The notes: generated by a model from the letters alone, not told the origin. Shown: positions 1 through 6,684, numbered from the stretch's first letter. The stretch is 8,052 nucleotides of DNA from Actinomycetes bacterium (GCA_021821585.1 JAKACF010000131.1:1-8052); one strand, 5' to 3'. Numbers and translations: made by a program.

Positions 1-432
1 CTGCTGGCGGACAGAATCGCCCTGTGGTTCGGCAGCGTCCGGGCGCTGCTCGGGGCGGCATTCGTCGCAGGGATCTGCTACCTCGTCATGGCGTCAGCCC
101 ACGGCTGGCTGCTCGCCGGGGTTGCCTTCGCCGTGGCGGGCTTCGCCATCGGGGTCGGCATCGTGGTGTCCAACACCCTCCGCCAGCGCCTCGCCCCCCC
201 GGAGCTCATGGGTCGGGTCGGTGCCGCATGGCGAGGCATCGCCTGGGGGGCAGCGCCGCTCGGCTCGCTCCTCGGCGGAGGCATCGCCCTCGTCGGCGCG
301 CTCCGCCTTCCGCTCGTCGTGGCGGGAGTCAGCCAATGCGCCGTCGTCATTCTCCTTTCTCCGAGCCTGATGCGGGCCCTCGGCGCCGAGCGCCGGGCGC
401 GTCACCGCAAGCGGAGAGGGGCGGACCGCTAG
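1..432 (+). CDS. MFS family efflux transporter, C-terminal part (5' end outside window)
   Basis: Frame 1 is open from the first base to the TAG at 430-432, giving 143 residues of a protein whose start lies to the left. It contains several hydrophobic segments (roughly residues 17-30, 36-54, 81-104 and 106-121). It also has the loop RQRLAPPELMGRV followed by a small-residue-rich helix (GIAWGAAPLGSLLGG), which is typical of the last third of MFS exporters related to EntS and macrolide efflux proteins. It ends in a basic tail rich in Arg. In this family the protein would be an inner-membrane, proton-coupled drug or metabolite exporter; the substrate cannot be told. It converges with the DUF3048 gene, and the two stop codons overlap completely on a palindromic CTAG. 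Family assignment is good; direction and substrate of transport are inferred. Confidence 0.82.
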   Translation: MLADRIALWFGSVRALLGAAFVAGICYLVMASAHGWLLAGVAFAVAGFAIGVGIVVSNTLRQRLAPPELMGRVGAAWRGIAWGAAPLGSLLGGGIALVGALRLPLVVAGVSQCAVVILLSPSLMRALGAERRARHRKRRGADR

Positions 433-1577
433 CGGGAGATCGTGATGGCACCCGGCGTGGCGGCCGTCGTGTTGAGCACGATCTCCACCCAGGTCCGTCC
501 CGGGGCGAGGGTCACCGCCTGGCCGGCCGAATCGGTGAAGGTCGTCGGCGAGGTGAGGTTGGCGCGGTGCCAGGTCACGGCGATCGACTTGCCGTCTCGG
601 AGCACGTAGCCCCGACCGCTGCCGACGACCTGGCTCTCCACGTCGCCCGTCGATCCCGGGCTCTCGGCGTAGGGCCCGAAGTGGTAGCGGACGACCTGGA
701 TGACGATGTTCGTGGTCGTGACGGGCTTGTGGGTGAGCGCGTCGACGTCCGTGGCGCCCGAGTAGGTGTGCAGCCAGCTCTTTGTCGCCGGGTCCCACTT
801 CCACACCACGTCGGTGCCCGGCGAGAAGTTGATGGCGGCGCTGGCGGCGGGCGTGGCCGAGCTCGGAAGGGCGCCTCCGTAGCGGAAGACGGCCGGCGGC
901 GGCGTCCGGTCATGGGGAAAGAGCGCCCAGAGCGCCGAGGTGCTCGTGTAGAGGTTGTCGGGGGGCTGGCGCGAGGAGATGCGCTGCGAGGCACCGGCCG
1001 CGTTGGTGAGCAGGTCGGCCGCCTCCAGCCAACCGAGGTGCTGGACCACGCTCACGTCGGGGGTGATGCCGCCGGCGAAGGCGAGGATGGGGTGCCCGAA
1101 GGCCTGCATGATGTGCCAGTCGACCCAACGGACCGAGCGCGTCGGCCCGATGCTCGAGGCAGAGTTGCACTGGTAGACGGCCACGTAGCGCATGATGTAG
1201 CCCTCTGCGGGCGTGTCGTAGACGATGTCGGCCTCGTTGAGGCCGCTCTGCGGGCGGGCTCCCTGCGGCTCGTTGCCGATCTTGACGGCGAGGGCGGGCC
1301 GGTCCGGCACGTGACCGCCCGGGGCGGGCAGGTCGGTGAGCGGGCAGCGGCTCGCCACGTGAGCGGGGGGGCTCGGCTTGTTGGTCGTGGACTTCTTCGA
1401 CGGCCCGGAGCTGGCGAACACCGCCACGATGATGATCACGGCGATCAGGGAGGCGGCGGCGGTCCCGACGGCGATCCGACGCCGTCTGATGACGGCGCGC
1501 GAGGGGCGGGCATGCGGACGAGGGCGTTGCGACACGGTCGACCACGCTATTCGGGCGGGGACACCGAATTGGGGCAT
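429..1577 (-). CDS. DUF3048 (YerB-like) membrane-anchored extracytoplasmic protein
   Basis: A 382-aa protein. A basic N-terminus (RRRR at about 31-34) precedes one hydrophobic segment at about 36-56. A Ser/Pro/Thr/Lys-rich linker (about 57-75) follows, then an exported domain. Residues about 93-230 carry signatures of DUF3048: RPALAVKIGN, GLNEADIVYDTPAEG and IGPTRSVRW followed by FAGG. Residues about 255-375 match the C-terminal half of the family (VVWKWDPATKSW, GRGYVLRDGKSIAVTWHR). The function of DUF3048/YerB proteins is not established; a cell-envelope role is usually assumed from their location. There is no lipobox Cys, so it is likely a single-pass anchored protein. The ATG at 1575-1577 has only a poor Shine-Dalgarno sequence; a GTG at codon 15 is the alternative. 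It starts 28 bp after the ftsH stop on the same strand, so it is probably co-transcribed with ftsH. That would make it a candidate envelope partner or client of the protease, which is inference. Confidence 0.88.
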   Translation of the reverse strand: MPQFGVPARIAWSTVSQRPRPHARPSRAVIRRRRIAVGTAAASLIAVIIIVAVFASSGPSKKSTTNKPSPPAHVASRCPLTDLPAPGGHVPDRPALAVKIGNEPQGARPQSGLNEADIVYDTPAEGYIMRYVAVYQCNSASSIGPTRSVRWVDWHIMQAFGHPILAFAGGITPDVSVVQHLGWLEAADLLTNAAGASQRISSRQPPDNLYTSTSALWALFPHDRTPPPAVFRYGGALPSSATPAASAAINFSPGTDVVWKWDPATKSWLHTYSGATDVDALTHKPVTTTNIVIQVVRYHFGPYAESPGSTGDVESQVVGSGRGYVLRDGKSIAVTWHRANLTSPTTFTDSAGQAVTLAPGRTWVEIVLNTTAATPGAITISR

Positions 1578-1605
1578 CCTCGTGCCCGGGCCGGAAAGTC
1601 GCTGG

Positions 1606-3549
1606 TCAGCTCTCCGCCGTCGGTGTGGAGGCGGCCGAGGCCCTTCCAGGGGCGAGGGTCATCGCCTCGCCGCTCGTCGGCACCTCCTGGCCGGTGAGGG
1701 CGTAGACCTGCTCGCCGTCGATCGTCTCCTCGGCGAGGAGGAGGTCGACGACCTTGTCGAGGACGTCCTTGTGCTCGGTGAGCAGGTCGACGGCGCGGGT
1801 CTCGGCGCCACGGAGAAGCCGGGAGACCTCGCGGTCGACCGCCGCCTGGGTCTCCTCGGCGAAGGGACGGCTCGAGAAACCCGGACCCCCGCCGCCGAGG
1901 AAGACCGAGCCGCCGGAGGGGTAGCCGACCGGACCGAGCTCGCGGGAGAGGCCGAACTCGCGCACCATCTTGGTGGCGAGGTCCGTCGCGCCGGCGAGGT
2001 CGTTGGCGGCGCCGGTCGAGCCTTGCCCGAGCACGATGAGCTCGGCTGCCCGGCCGCCGAGGCGGACGGCGAGCATGTCGTAGAGGTAGTCCTCGCCGTA
2101 GAGGTGCCGCTCGACGAGCGGGAGCTGCTCGGTCACCCCGAGCGCCTGGCCGGCCGGGAGGATCGTCACCTTCGCCACGGGATCGGCCTTTGGCGAGTAG
2201 GCGGCGACGAGGGCGTGGCCGGCCTCGTGGACGGCGACGGCGTGCTTCTCCTCGGGGAGCAGCACGTTCGAGCCCTCGCGGCGCCCGAGGATGATGCGGT
2301 CACGGGCCTGGTCGAAGTCGGGCGGGACGAGCACCTCCCGCTCGGCACGGGCGGCGATGATCGCCGCCTCGTTGACGAGGTTCGCGAGGTCGGCGCCGGA
2401 GAAGCCCGGGGTCCCCCGCGCCACGACGTCGAGGTCGACGCCGGCCTCGAGCCGCTTGCCCCGGCAGTGCACCGCGAGGATCGAGCGCCGCTCGGCGAGG
2501 GTGGGGAGGGGGATCGTGACCTGGCGGTCGAAGCGGCCCGGCCGGAGCAGGGCGGGGTCGAGCACCTCGGGCCGGTTCGTCGCCGCCAGGACGACGATGC
2601 CGGAGGCCGGGTCGAACCCGTCCATCTCCGCCAGGAGCTGGTTGAGGGTCTGCTCCCGCTCGTCGTTGGCGACGACCGAGCCGGTGCCGGCACGGCGCTG
2701 GCCGATGGCGTCGATCTCGTCCACGAAGATGATGGCGGGCGCCCGCTTTCTCGCCTCCTGGAAGAGGTCCCGGACCCTCGCTGCTCCGACGCCGACGAAC
2801 ATCTCGACGAAGCTCGATCCGGTGACCGAGAAGAAGGGCACGTCGGCCTCTCCGGCGACGGCCCGGGCGAGGAGCGTCTTGCCGGTGCCGGGTGGGCCCA
2901 CCATGAGGATCCCCCGGGGCGCGATGGCGCCCGCCCGGGAGTAGCGCTCCGGCCGGCGGAGGAAGTCGACGACCTCGCGGATCTCGAGCTTGGCGCCCTC
3001 GTAGCCGGCAACGTCGGCGAAGGTGGTGCGGGGCCGCTCCTCGTCGAAGATCTTCGCCTTCGAGCGGCCGACGCCGAGCGCGCCCTGCATCTGGCCCGCC
3101 GCCCCCTTGGACAGGCGCCACCACAGGTAGCCGAGGATGACGAAGGGCAGGAGCAGGATGAGCCAGGAGAGGGCATCGGCGCCGAGCGAGGGCGCCGCCG
3201 TCTCGGCGGTCACCTCTGCTCCCGAGGACTGCAGCTCGCTCAGGAAGTCCTGCCCTGCTTGTGCCGGGACGACCGTCGTGTACTGCTTCCCGTTCTTCAG
3301 CGTGCCGCTCGCCTCGCCGGTCGCCGCCAGGGTGACCGACTTCACCTGGTCGGCGCTCACCTTCTGCATGAACTGGGAGTAGCTGAGGGTGACCGGGGCC
3401 TCGGACTTCGTCGTCGGGAGCATGACGTACAGGACGATGAACAGCGCCAGGGCGATTAGCCAGAGCCAGTGGCGCCAGGCCGGCGGCGGCGGAGGCGCCG
3501 TCGGCGTGCCCTTGTCGGGCGTGGGGGGCGGGTGGGCCTTCTTCGTCAC
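1606..3549 (-). CDS. ftsH: FtsH-type ATP-dependent zinc metalloprotease
   Basis: A membrane AAA+ protease that unfolds and degrades membrane and damaged cytosolic proteins as a hexamer. Numbered from the GTG at 3547-3549 (647 aa), the order is: Pro-rich cytosolic N-terminus, TM1 at 25-44, extracytoplasmic domain at 45-127, TM2 at about 128-144, then the AAA+ module. That module has Walker A GPPGTGKT (218-225), pore loop MFVG (250-253), Walker B FVDEID (275-280) and the second region of homology ending in LRPGRFDR (335-342). The M41 peptidase domain has zinc motif HEAGH (441-445, catalytic Glu442) and a likely third ligand, Asp517, in the ANDLAGAT segment. All key residues are present, so it should be active. 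The GTG is preferred over an in-frame TTG at 3567 because only it has a nearby purine-rich GGTGAG, although the spacing is short. The gene starts 52 bp after the 104-aa gene and precedes the DUF3048 gene. The C-terminus is short and Ala/Thr/Ser-rich. Many actinobacteria carry one essential FtsH; whether this is the only copy or a stress paralogue cannot be seen. Confidence 0.95.
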   Translation of the reverse strand: MTKKAHPPPTPDKGTPTAPPPPPAWRHWLWLIALALFIVLYVMLPTTKSEAPVTLSYSQFMQKVSADQVKSVTLAATGEASGTLKNGKQYTTVVPAQAGQDFLSELQSSGAEVTAETAAPSLGADALSWLILLLPFVILGYLWWRLSKGAAGQMQGALGVGRSKAKIFDEERPRTTFADVAGYEGAKLEIREVVDFLRRPERYSRAGAIAPRGILMVGPPGTGKTLLARAVAGEADVPFFSVTGSSFVEMFVGVGAARVRDLFQEARKRAPAIIFVDEIDAIGQRRAGTGSVVANDEREQTLNQLLAEMDGFDPASGIVVLAATNRPEVLDPALLRPGRFDRQVTIPLPTLAERRSILAVHCRGKRLEAGVDLDVVARGTPGFSGADLANLVNEAAIIAARAEREVLVPPDFDQARDRIILGRREGSNVLLPEEKHAVAVHEAGHALVAAYSPKADPVAKVTILPAGQALGVTEQLPLVERHLYGEDYLYDMLAVRLGGRAAELIVLGQGSTGAANDLAGATDLATKMVREFGLSRELGPVGYPSGGSVFLGGGGPGFSSRPFAEETQAAVDREVSRLLRGAETRAVDLLTEHKDVLDKVVDLLLAEETIDGEQVYALTGQEVPTSGEAMTLAPGRASAASTPTAES

Positions 3550-3601
3550 GGGCTCACCGCCGAGCAACTGGCGGGGCGCGCTCGGCCAGAGGTGAGAGGA
3601 C

Positions 3602-3916
3602 TCATGCGGCCCGGCCGCGCTCCTCCTCGAGTGCGGCCCGCAGGATCGATTCGGCGGTCGACAGCACGCGTCCGGGATGGCAGGTGGCGCCGACCCGCAC
3701 CTTCACCCACGCCCGGCCGAGGAGCTCCCGGTCGTGCCCGGCCACGGCGGCCACCTCGCGCACCCTGGCGTCCGGGTGGAGCATCGGGTCGGTGGCGATC
3801 CGGAGGGAGGCCCCGACCAGCTGGTTCACGCGCTCGAGACGGTCCTCGCCGCGGCGCTCGATGAGGGTCGAGCGAGACTGCGTCGTCGAGCCTGGCCACG
3901 CTGTCGTGGAAACCAT
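3602..3916 (-). CDS. Uncharacterised 104-aa soluble protein, first gene of the ftsH run
   Basis: I do not recognise this protein. The start is well supported: the ATG at 3914-3916 is preceded by a perfect AAGGAGG six bases upstream. A longer reading from 3955 lacks a ribosome site and would begin upstream of the predicted transcription start near 3947. The protein has a Ser/Thr-rich N-terminus (residues 1-18), then a charged, helix-prone body including ERRGEDRLERVNQLVGAS and RVREVAAVAGHDRELLGRAW. It ends in a second helical stretch (STAESILRAALEEERGRAA). There is no signal peptide or membrane segment and only one Cys (near residue 80). It lies 52 bp ahead of ftsH on the same strand, so it may be a co-expressed regulator or adaptor of the protease, but nothing in its sequence proves that. 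A DosR-like box with a matched -10 lies directly upstream. Confidence 0.72.
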   Translation of the reverse strand: MVSTTAWPGSTTQSRSTLIERRGEDRLERVNQLVGASLRIATDPMLHPDARVREVAAVAGHDRELLGRAWVKVRVGATCHPGRVLSTAESILRAALEEERGRAA

Positions 3917-3953
3917 GCCGTGCCTCCTTCTCGAGCCCCCGTTGTCATGTCGC

Positions 3954-3996
3954 ATCCTCGTCGTCGCGACGCGCCGGCGGCAGAGTCGAACGTCCC
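3954..3996 (-). promoter_or_regulatory. Predicted promoter with DosR-like box (site A) for the 3916 gene and ftsH operon
   Basis: Read on the minus strand, the box is GGGACGTTCGACTCT (3996 to 3982), preceded by TT, so the left arm TTGGGAC matches the DosR consensus exactly. A -10-like GAGGAT occupies 3959-3954 and starts 30.5 bp from the centre of the 14-bp core. This predicts a start near 3947 and a leader of about 31 nt containing the AAGGAGG of the 104-aa gene. There is no clear -35 hexamer, as expected of an activator-dependent promoter. The box is seen in the sequence; its binding factor is inferred. Confidence 0.55.
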
Positions 3997-4006
3997 AAGT
4001 GGCCGG

Positions 4007-4049
4007 GTGACCTTCGGCCCTGATCGCCGGGCGCGCCGGCGGCTAGAAC
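4007..4049 (+). promoter_or_regulatory. Predicted promoter with DosR-like box (site B) for the kinase gene
   Basis: The box GTGACCTTCGGCCCT spans 4007-4021. A -10-like TAGAAC spans 4044-4049, again starting 30.5 bp from the core centre. The predicted start is near 4056, giving a leader of about 22 nt that includes AAGGAGG at 4065-4071. The box lies 10 bp from site A, which faces the other way, so one divergent control region appears to serve both transcripts. Confidence 0.55.
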
Positions 4050-4077
4050 CGCTCGCGGAGCCCGAAGGAGGCGGCCG

Positions 4078-5571
4078 ATGGCGAACGCGCAGGGCCCTCG
4101 GGGCCCCGGGGATCCGTCTCACGGGGCGCCGCCGGAGGTGCGGGAGACCCACATCTCGCTCCTCGTCTTCGTCGGCGACCGGGTCTACAAACTGCGCAAA
4201 GCGGTCGACCTCGGGTTCGTCGACTTCCGGGAGGAGGCGGCCCGGGAGGCCGACTGCCGCCGGGAGGTGGAGCTGAACTCGCGTCTCGCCCCCGACGTCT
4301 ACCTCGGCGTGGCGTCGGTCATCGACTTCGACGAGACCGTCGCCCACCTCGTCGTCATGAGGCGCCTCCCCGAGGAGCGGTCGCTCGCCGCCCTCGTCGC
4401 CGCCGGCGCCGCCCGCCGGGAGGACGTCGAGCAGGTGGCCCGGGTCCTCGCCGCCTTCCACGGGCGGGCGGAACGCTCACCGGAGATCTCGGCCGCGGGA
4501 ACGAGGGGGGCGATCAGGGCGCGCCTCGAGCGCCTCTTCGAGGGGCTCGACGGCTTCGTCGGCCCGATCATCGAGGCCGACGACGCGGCCGAGGTGCGCC
4601 GGCTCGTCGCCTCGTACCTCGACGGCCGCGCGGCGCTGTTCGAGAAGCGGGTCCGGGACGGCCGCATCGTCGACGGGCACGGGGACCTGCAGGCGGCCGA
4701 CATCTTCTGCATGCCCGACGGCCCCCGGGTCCTCGACTGCATCGAGTTCGACGACCGCCTCCGTCACCTCGACGTCCTCGACGACGTCGCCTTCCTCGTG
4801 ATGGACCTCGAGCGCCTCGGCGCCGGTGAGCTCGCCGAGGCGCTGGTCTCCCGGTACGCCGCCCTGACCGGGGACCGCTTCGCCCTCTCGCTGCTCGACT
4901 TCTACGTGGCCGGCCGGGCCCTCGTGCGCTGCCTTGTGGCGTGCGTGCGGTCGAGCCAGACCACCGGCGAGCCTTCGGCGCGGGCGGCCGCGGCGGCGCG
5001 CCTGCTCCATGGCGCCTGCCGCAGGCACCTCGAGGCGGCGACGGTGCGCCTCGTCGCCGTCGGCGGCCTGCCGGGGACGGGGAAGTCGACACTGGCGGCC
5101 GCCCTGGCGGGCGACTCGGCCACCTTGCTCGTGAGCGACGAGATCCGCCGCGAGCTGCGGGGTGCGCCCGGAGCCGAGCCGAGCGGGGACCGCTACTCCG
5201 AGGAGGCCACCGCCGAGGTCTACCGGGTGATGCTGGAGCGGGCCGGGCGGGCGCTGTCGCTCGGAGAGAGCGTGGTGCTCGACGCCACCTGGCGCGACGC
5301 GGGCCAGCGCGAGCAGTTGAGGGAGCTCGCCCGGCACGCCGCGGGCGGGCTCACCGAGCTCTGCTGCACCTGCCCGGCCGACCTCGCCATCGGGCGCATC
5401 GAGCAGCGCATGGCGCGGGCGGCCGGGCCCTCCGAGGCCACACCGGCCGTCCGCAGGCTGCTCGAGCAGCGCTTCGACGCCTGGCCGGAGGCGACCGAGA
5501 TCGACACCTCGACGCGCCTCGCCGACTCGCTCGCGGCCGCCCGTGCTGCGTCCGTGAGGTGGGGAAAATAG
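4078..5571 (+). CDS. Two-domain kinase: APH-like phosphotransferase fused to P-loop kinase (Rv2004c-like)
   Basis: A 497-aa protein that resembles M. tuberculosis Rv2004c, a DosR-regulon protein of almost the same length. The N-terminal half is an aminoglycoside-phosphotransferase/choline-kinase-type fold. It has a Lys-containing strand (VYKLRKAVDLGFVDF, 37-51), the Brenner-type motif HGDLQAADIF (201-210, catalytic Asp203) and a DFG-equivalent acidic strand CIEFDD (221-226). The usual metal-binding Asn of the motif is Asp208 and the second His is Gln205. The C-terminal half (about 323-495) is a P-loop kinase domain with Walker A GLPGTGKST (330-338), an acidic DEIRREL helix (354-360) and a Walker B-like VVLDAT (399-404). 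The family is named after aminoglycoside and gluconate-type kinases, but its natural substrate is unknown and antibiotic resistance should not be assumed. The ATG at 4078 has a perfect AAGGAGG at six-base spacing. It is soluble and probably regulated by site B. Confidence 0.9.
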   Translation: MANAQGPRGPGDPSHGAPPEVRETHISLLVFVGDRVYKLRKAVDLGFVDFREEAAREADCRREVELNSRLAPDVYLGVASVIDFDETVAHLVVMRRLPEERSLAALVAAGAARREDVEQVARVLAAFHGRAERSPEISAAGTRGAIRARLERLFEGLDGFVGPIIEADDAAEVRRLVASYLDGRAALFEKRVRDGRIVDGHGDLQAADIFCMPDGPRVLDCIEFDDRLRHLDVLDDVAFLVMDLERLGAGELAEALVSRYAALTGDRFALSLLDFYVAGRALVRCLVACVRSSQTTGEPSARAAAAARLLHGACRRHLEAATVRLVAVGGLPGTGKSTLAAALAGDSATLLVSDEIRRELRGAPGAEPSGDRYSEEATAEVYRVMLERAGRALSLGESVVLDATWRDAGQREQLRELARHAAGGLTELCCTCPADLAIGRIEQRMARAAGPSEATPAVRRLLEQRFDAWPEATEIDTSTRLADSLAAARAASVRWGK

Positions 5572-5611
5572 ACCTTCGGCCCTATGGGCGGGAGCGGGGC
5601 GGCGACAGAAT
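5569..5611 (+). promoter_or_regulatory. Predicted promoter with DosR-like box (site C), overlapping the kinase stop codon
   Basis: The box TAGACCTTCGGCCCT spans 5569-5583; its first three bases are the TAG stop of the kinase gene. A -10-like CAGAAT at 5606-5611 starts 30.5 bp from the core centre, as at the other sites. The predicted transcription start is 5617-5619, at or next to an ATG, so the message would be leaderless or nearly so. It probably gives the downstream gene its own promoter in addition to read-through. Confidence 0.52.
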
Positions 5612-5618
5612 GGTGGAG

Positions 5619-6128
5619 ATGGCTCGATTCTTTGGTCGCTTCTCGGGTAGGCGGGTCGCCCGGCAGTGCGAGCAGCTGGTCGACGAGAGCGCCGGGTTCG
5701 TCATGGGCCGGCTGCCCGTCCGCCTGGCTGAGGACCACCGGCCCATCCCGACGTGGGCGCGCATCAACCCGCTGGCGCACGGCGACGAGACGACGCTGCA
5801 CGAGATCGCCGACGGCAAGCCCTCGGACCAGACCTTCTCCGAGCGCGAGTGGATGAGGGCGCTCAACTACCTCGCGTCGGAGGTGGAGCTCTCCCGGGCA
5901 CACGCCGGCGTGACGCTCCTCGAGATCCAGCGCGAGGTGCTCATCCCCCTCGAGCTGTCGCTCGTGAAGGAGCCCTGCGACGGCGTCGGGACCGGCCCCC
6001 GCGACGTCGTCCGCTCGGTGGTGCACGCCCTCGAGAAGTACCGCTCCGGCTGGCTGCTGGCCAAGCCGTCGCCGCCTGTCTCGCGACAGGACGACGAGGA
6101 CCCGAGCCGGAGCCACCGGGTCGCCTGA
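5619..6128 (+). CDS. Uncharacterised 169-aa soluble protein
   Basis: I do not recognise this protein. The frame is clear from 5610 to the TGA at 6126-6128. Two ATGs are possible (5610 and 5619). I chose 5619 because the -10-like CAGAAT covers the first ATG and would place the transcript start at 5617-5619. If read-through from the kinase gene is used, 5610 (172 aa) is possible. The N-terminus is basic and helix-prone (MARFFGRFSGRRVARQCEQL). A middle region contains WARINPLAHGDETTL and SEREWMRALNYLASEVEL. Then comes LLEIQREVLIPLELSLVKE, and the last 25 residues are polar and charged, probably disordered. There is no signal peptide, membrane segment or metal motif. It sits between the kinase and hsp20 genes within the group of genes carrying DosR-like boxes, so a hypoxia or dormancy role is inferred from context only. 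Confidence 0.75.
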   Translation: MARFFGRFSGRRVARQCEQLVDESAGFVMGRLPVRLAEDHRPIPTWARINPLAHGDETTLHEIADGKPSDQTFSEREWMRALNYLASEVELSRAHAGVTLLEIQREVLIPLELSLVKEPCDGVGTGPRDVVRSVVHALEKYRSGWLLAKPSPPVSRQDDEDPSRSHRVA

Positions 6129-6175
6129 GCGAGCGAGCCGAGTCGCCCGGGCGCCTGCGGGGGCCGCCCGGACGC

Positions 6176-6207
6176 GAAGAGGACCGGTCCTCGGACCGGT
6201 CCTCTTC
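6176..6207. terminator. Bidirectional intrinsic terminator, 15-bp perfect hairpin
   Basis: Bases 6176-6190 are perfectly complementary to 6193-6207, with only two bases between, so the real loop is probably four bases. The hairpin lies between the convergent ends of the 169-aa gene (6128) and hsp20 (6214). A short pyrimidine run (TTCGTCT) follows on the plus side; there is no long T tract, as is usual at high GC. Each arm contains the palindrome GGACCGGTCC, giving two copies 12 bp apart. Confidence 0.85.
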
Positions 6208-6213
6208 TTCGTC

Positions 6214-6639
6214 TCAGGCCGTGTGCTTGATCGGCACGCGGGTGACGTGCTCCTTCTCGATCTCGCCGAGCGGGATCCGAACCTCGAGGATGCCGTCGTG
6301 GTAGGTCGCCTTGATGTCCGACTCCTTGGCGCCCTCGGGGAGGGCGATCTCACGGACGAACTCGCCGTAGCGGAACTCCGAGCGGTACCCCTTGGCCTCC
6401 TTGCGCTCGGCCTTCTCGGTCCGGTGGGCGACGAGGCGCATCACGCCGCCTGACACCGTCAGCTCGACGTCCTGCTCGGGGTCGATGCCCGGCAGCTCGG
6501 CTCGGATCACGTGCTCCGCGCCCTCGTGGACCTCCTCGACCTTGATGAGGTCGCTCACCTCGAAGTCGAGGTCGAGAAGACGACGGATGAAGTCCGGACG
6601 CCACTCGAGGCCGAAGCGCTCGTGCCTCGTCTGTGCCAT
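6214..6639 (-). CDS. Small heat shock protein, HspX/Acr-like (Hsp20 family)
   Basis: A 141-aa ATP-independent holdase chaperone that would form oligomers and keep unfolding proteins soluble. The alpha-crystallin domain spans about residues 32-125. Characteristic pieces are IRAELPGIDPEQDVEL (45-60), YRSEFRYGEFVREIALPEG (85-103) and DIKATYHDGILEVRIPL (108-124). The last carries the conserved A-x-x-x-x-G-I/L-L-x-V signature. A C-terminal V-P-I (135-137) can serve as the I-x-I/V oligomer contact. RAELPG, RSEF, YG-FVR and DIKATY closely follow M. tuberculosis HspX (Acr, 144 aa), the hallmark DosR-regulon protein, rather than E. coli IbpA. The ATG at 6637-6639 has AAAGGAGA in good spacing; a longer reading to 6762 would cross the divergent promoter region and is rejected. 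Site E upstream suggests control by a DosR-like regulator. Confidence 0.95.
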   Translation of the reverse strand: MAQTRHERFGLEWRPDFIRRLLDLDFEVSDLIKVEEVHEGAEHVIRAELPGIDPEQDVELTVSGGVMRLVAHRTEKAERKEAKGYRSEFRYGEFVREIALPEGAKESDIKATYHDGILEVRIPLGEIEKEHVTRVPIKHTA

Positions 6640-6684
6640 CTCTGTCTCCTTTCCCCGGCGGGACCTCCACCGGTTCGCCGAGCG

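Noticed and set aside
24..1697. Long plus-strand frame (557 codons) across the DUF3048 gene
   Set aside because: It is antisense to DUF3048, Arg/Gly-rich without domains, and typical of a high-GC shadow frame. The minus-strand frame has clear family motifs.
1378..3459. Long plus-strand frame (693 codons) opposite ftsH
   Set aside because: It mirrors the FtsH coding sequence and is low in complexity, with no recognisable domain.
4078..5571. Aminoglycoside resistance gene
   Set aside because: The APH-like fold is shared by many kinases. The fusion to a P-loop kinase and the altered motif point to the Rv2004c-like family of unknown substrate.
4941..5609. Upstream extension of the 169-aa protein's frame into the kinase gene
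   Set aside because: It overlaps the kinase's Walker A domain in another frame and reads as Arg/Ala/Gly-rich shadow. The true coding part starts at 5610 or 5619.
5220..6353. Minus-strand frame (377 codons) opposite the 169-aa gene
   Set aside because: Shadow frame without motifs; it also crosses the terminator and the hsp20 3' end.
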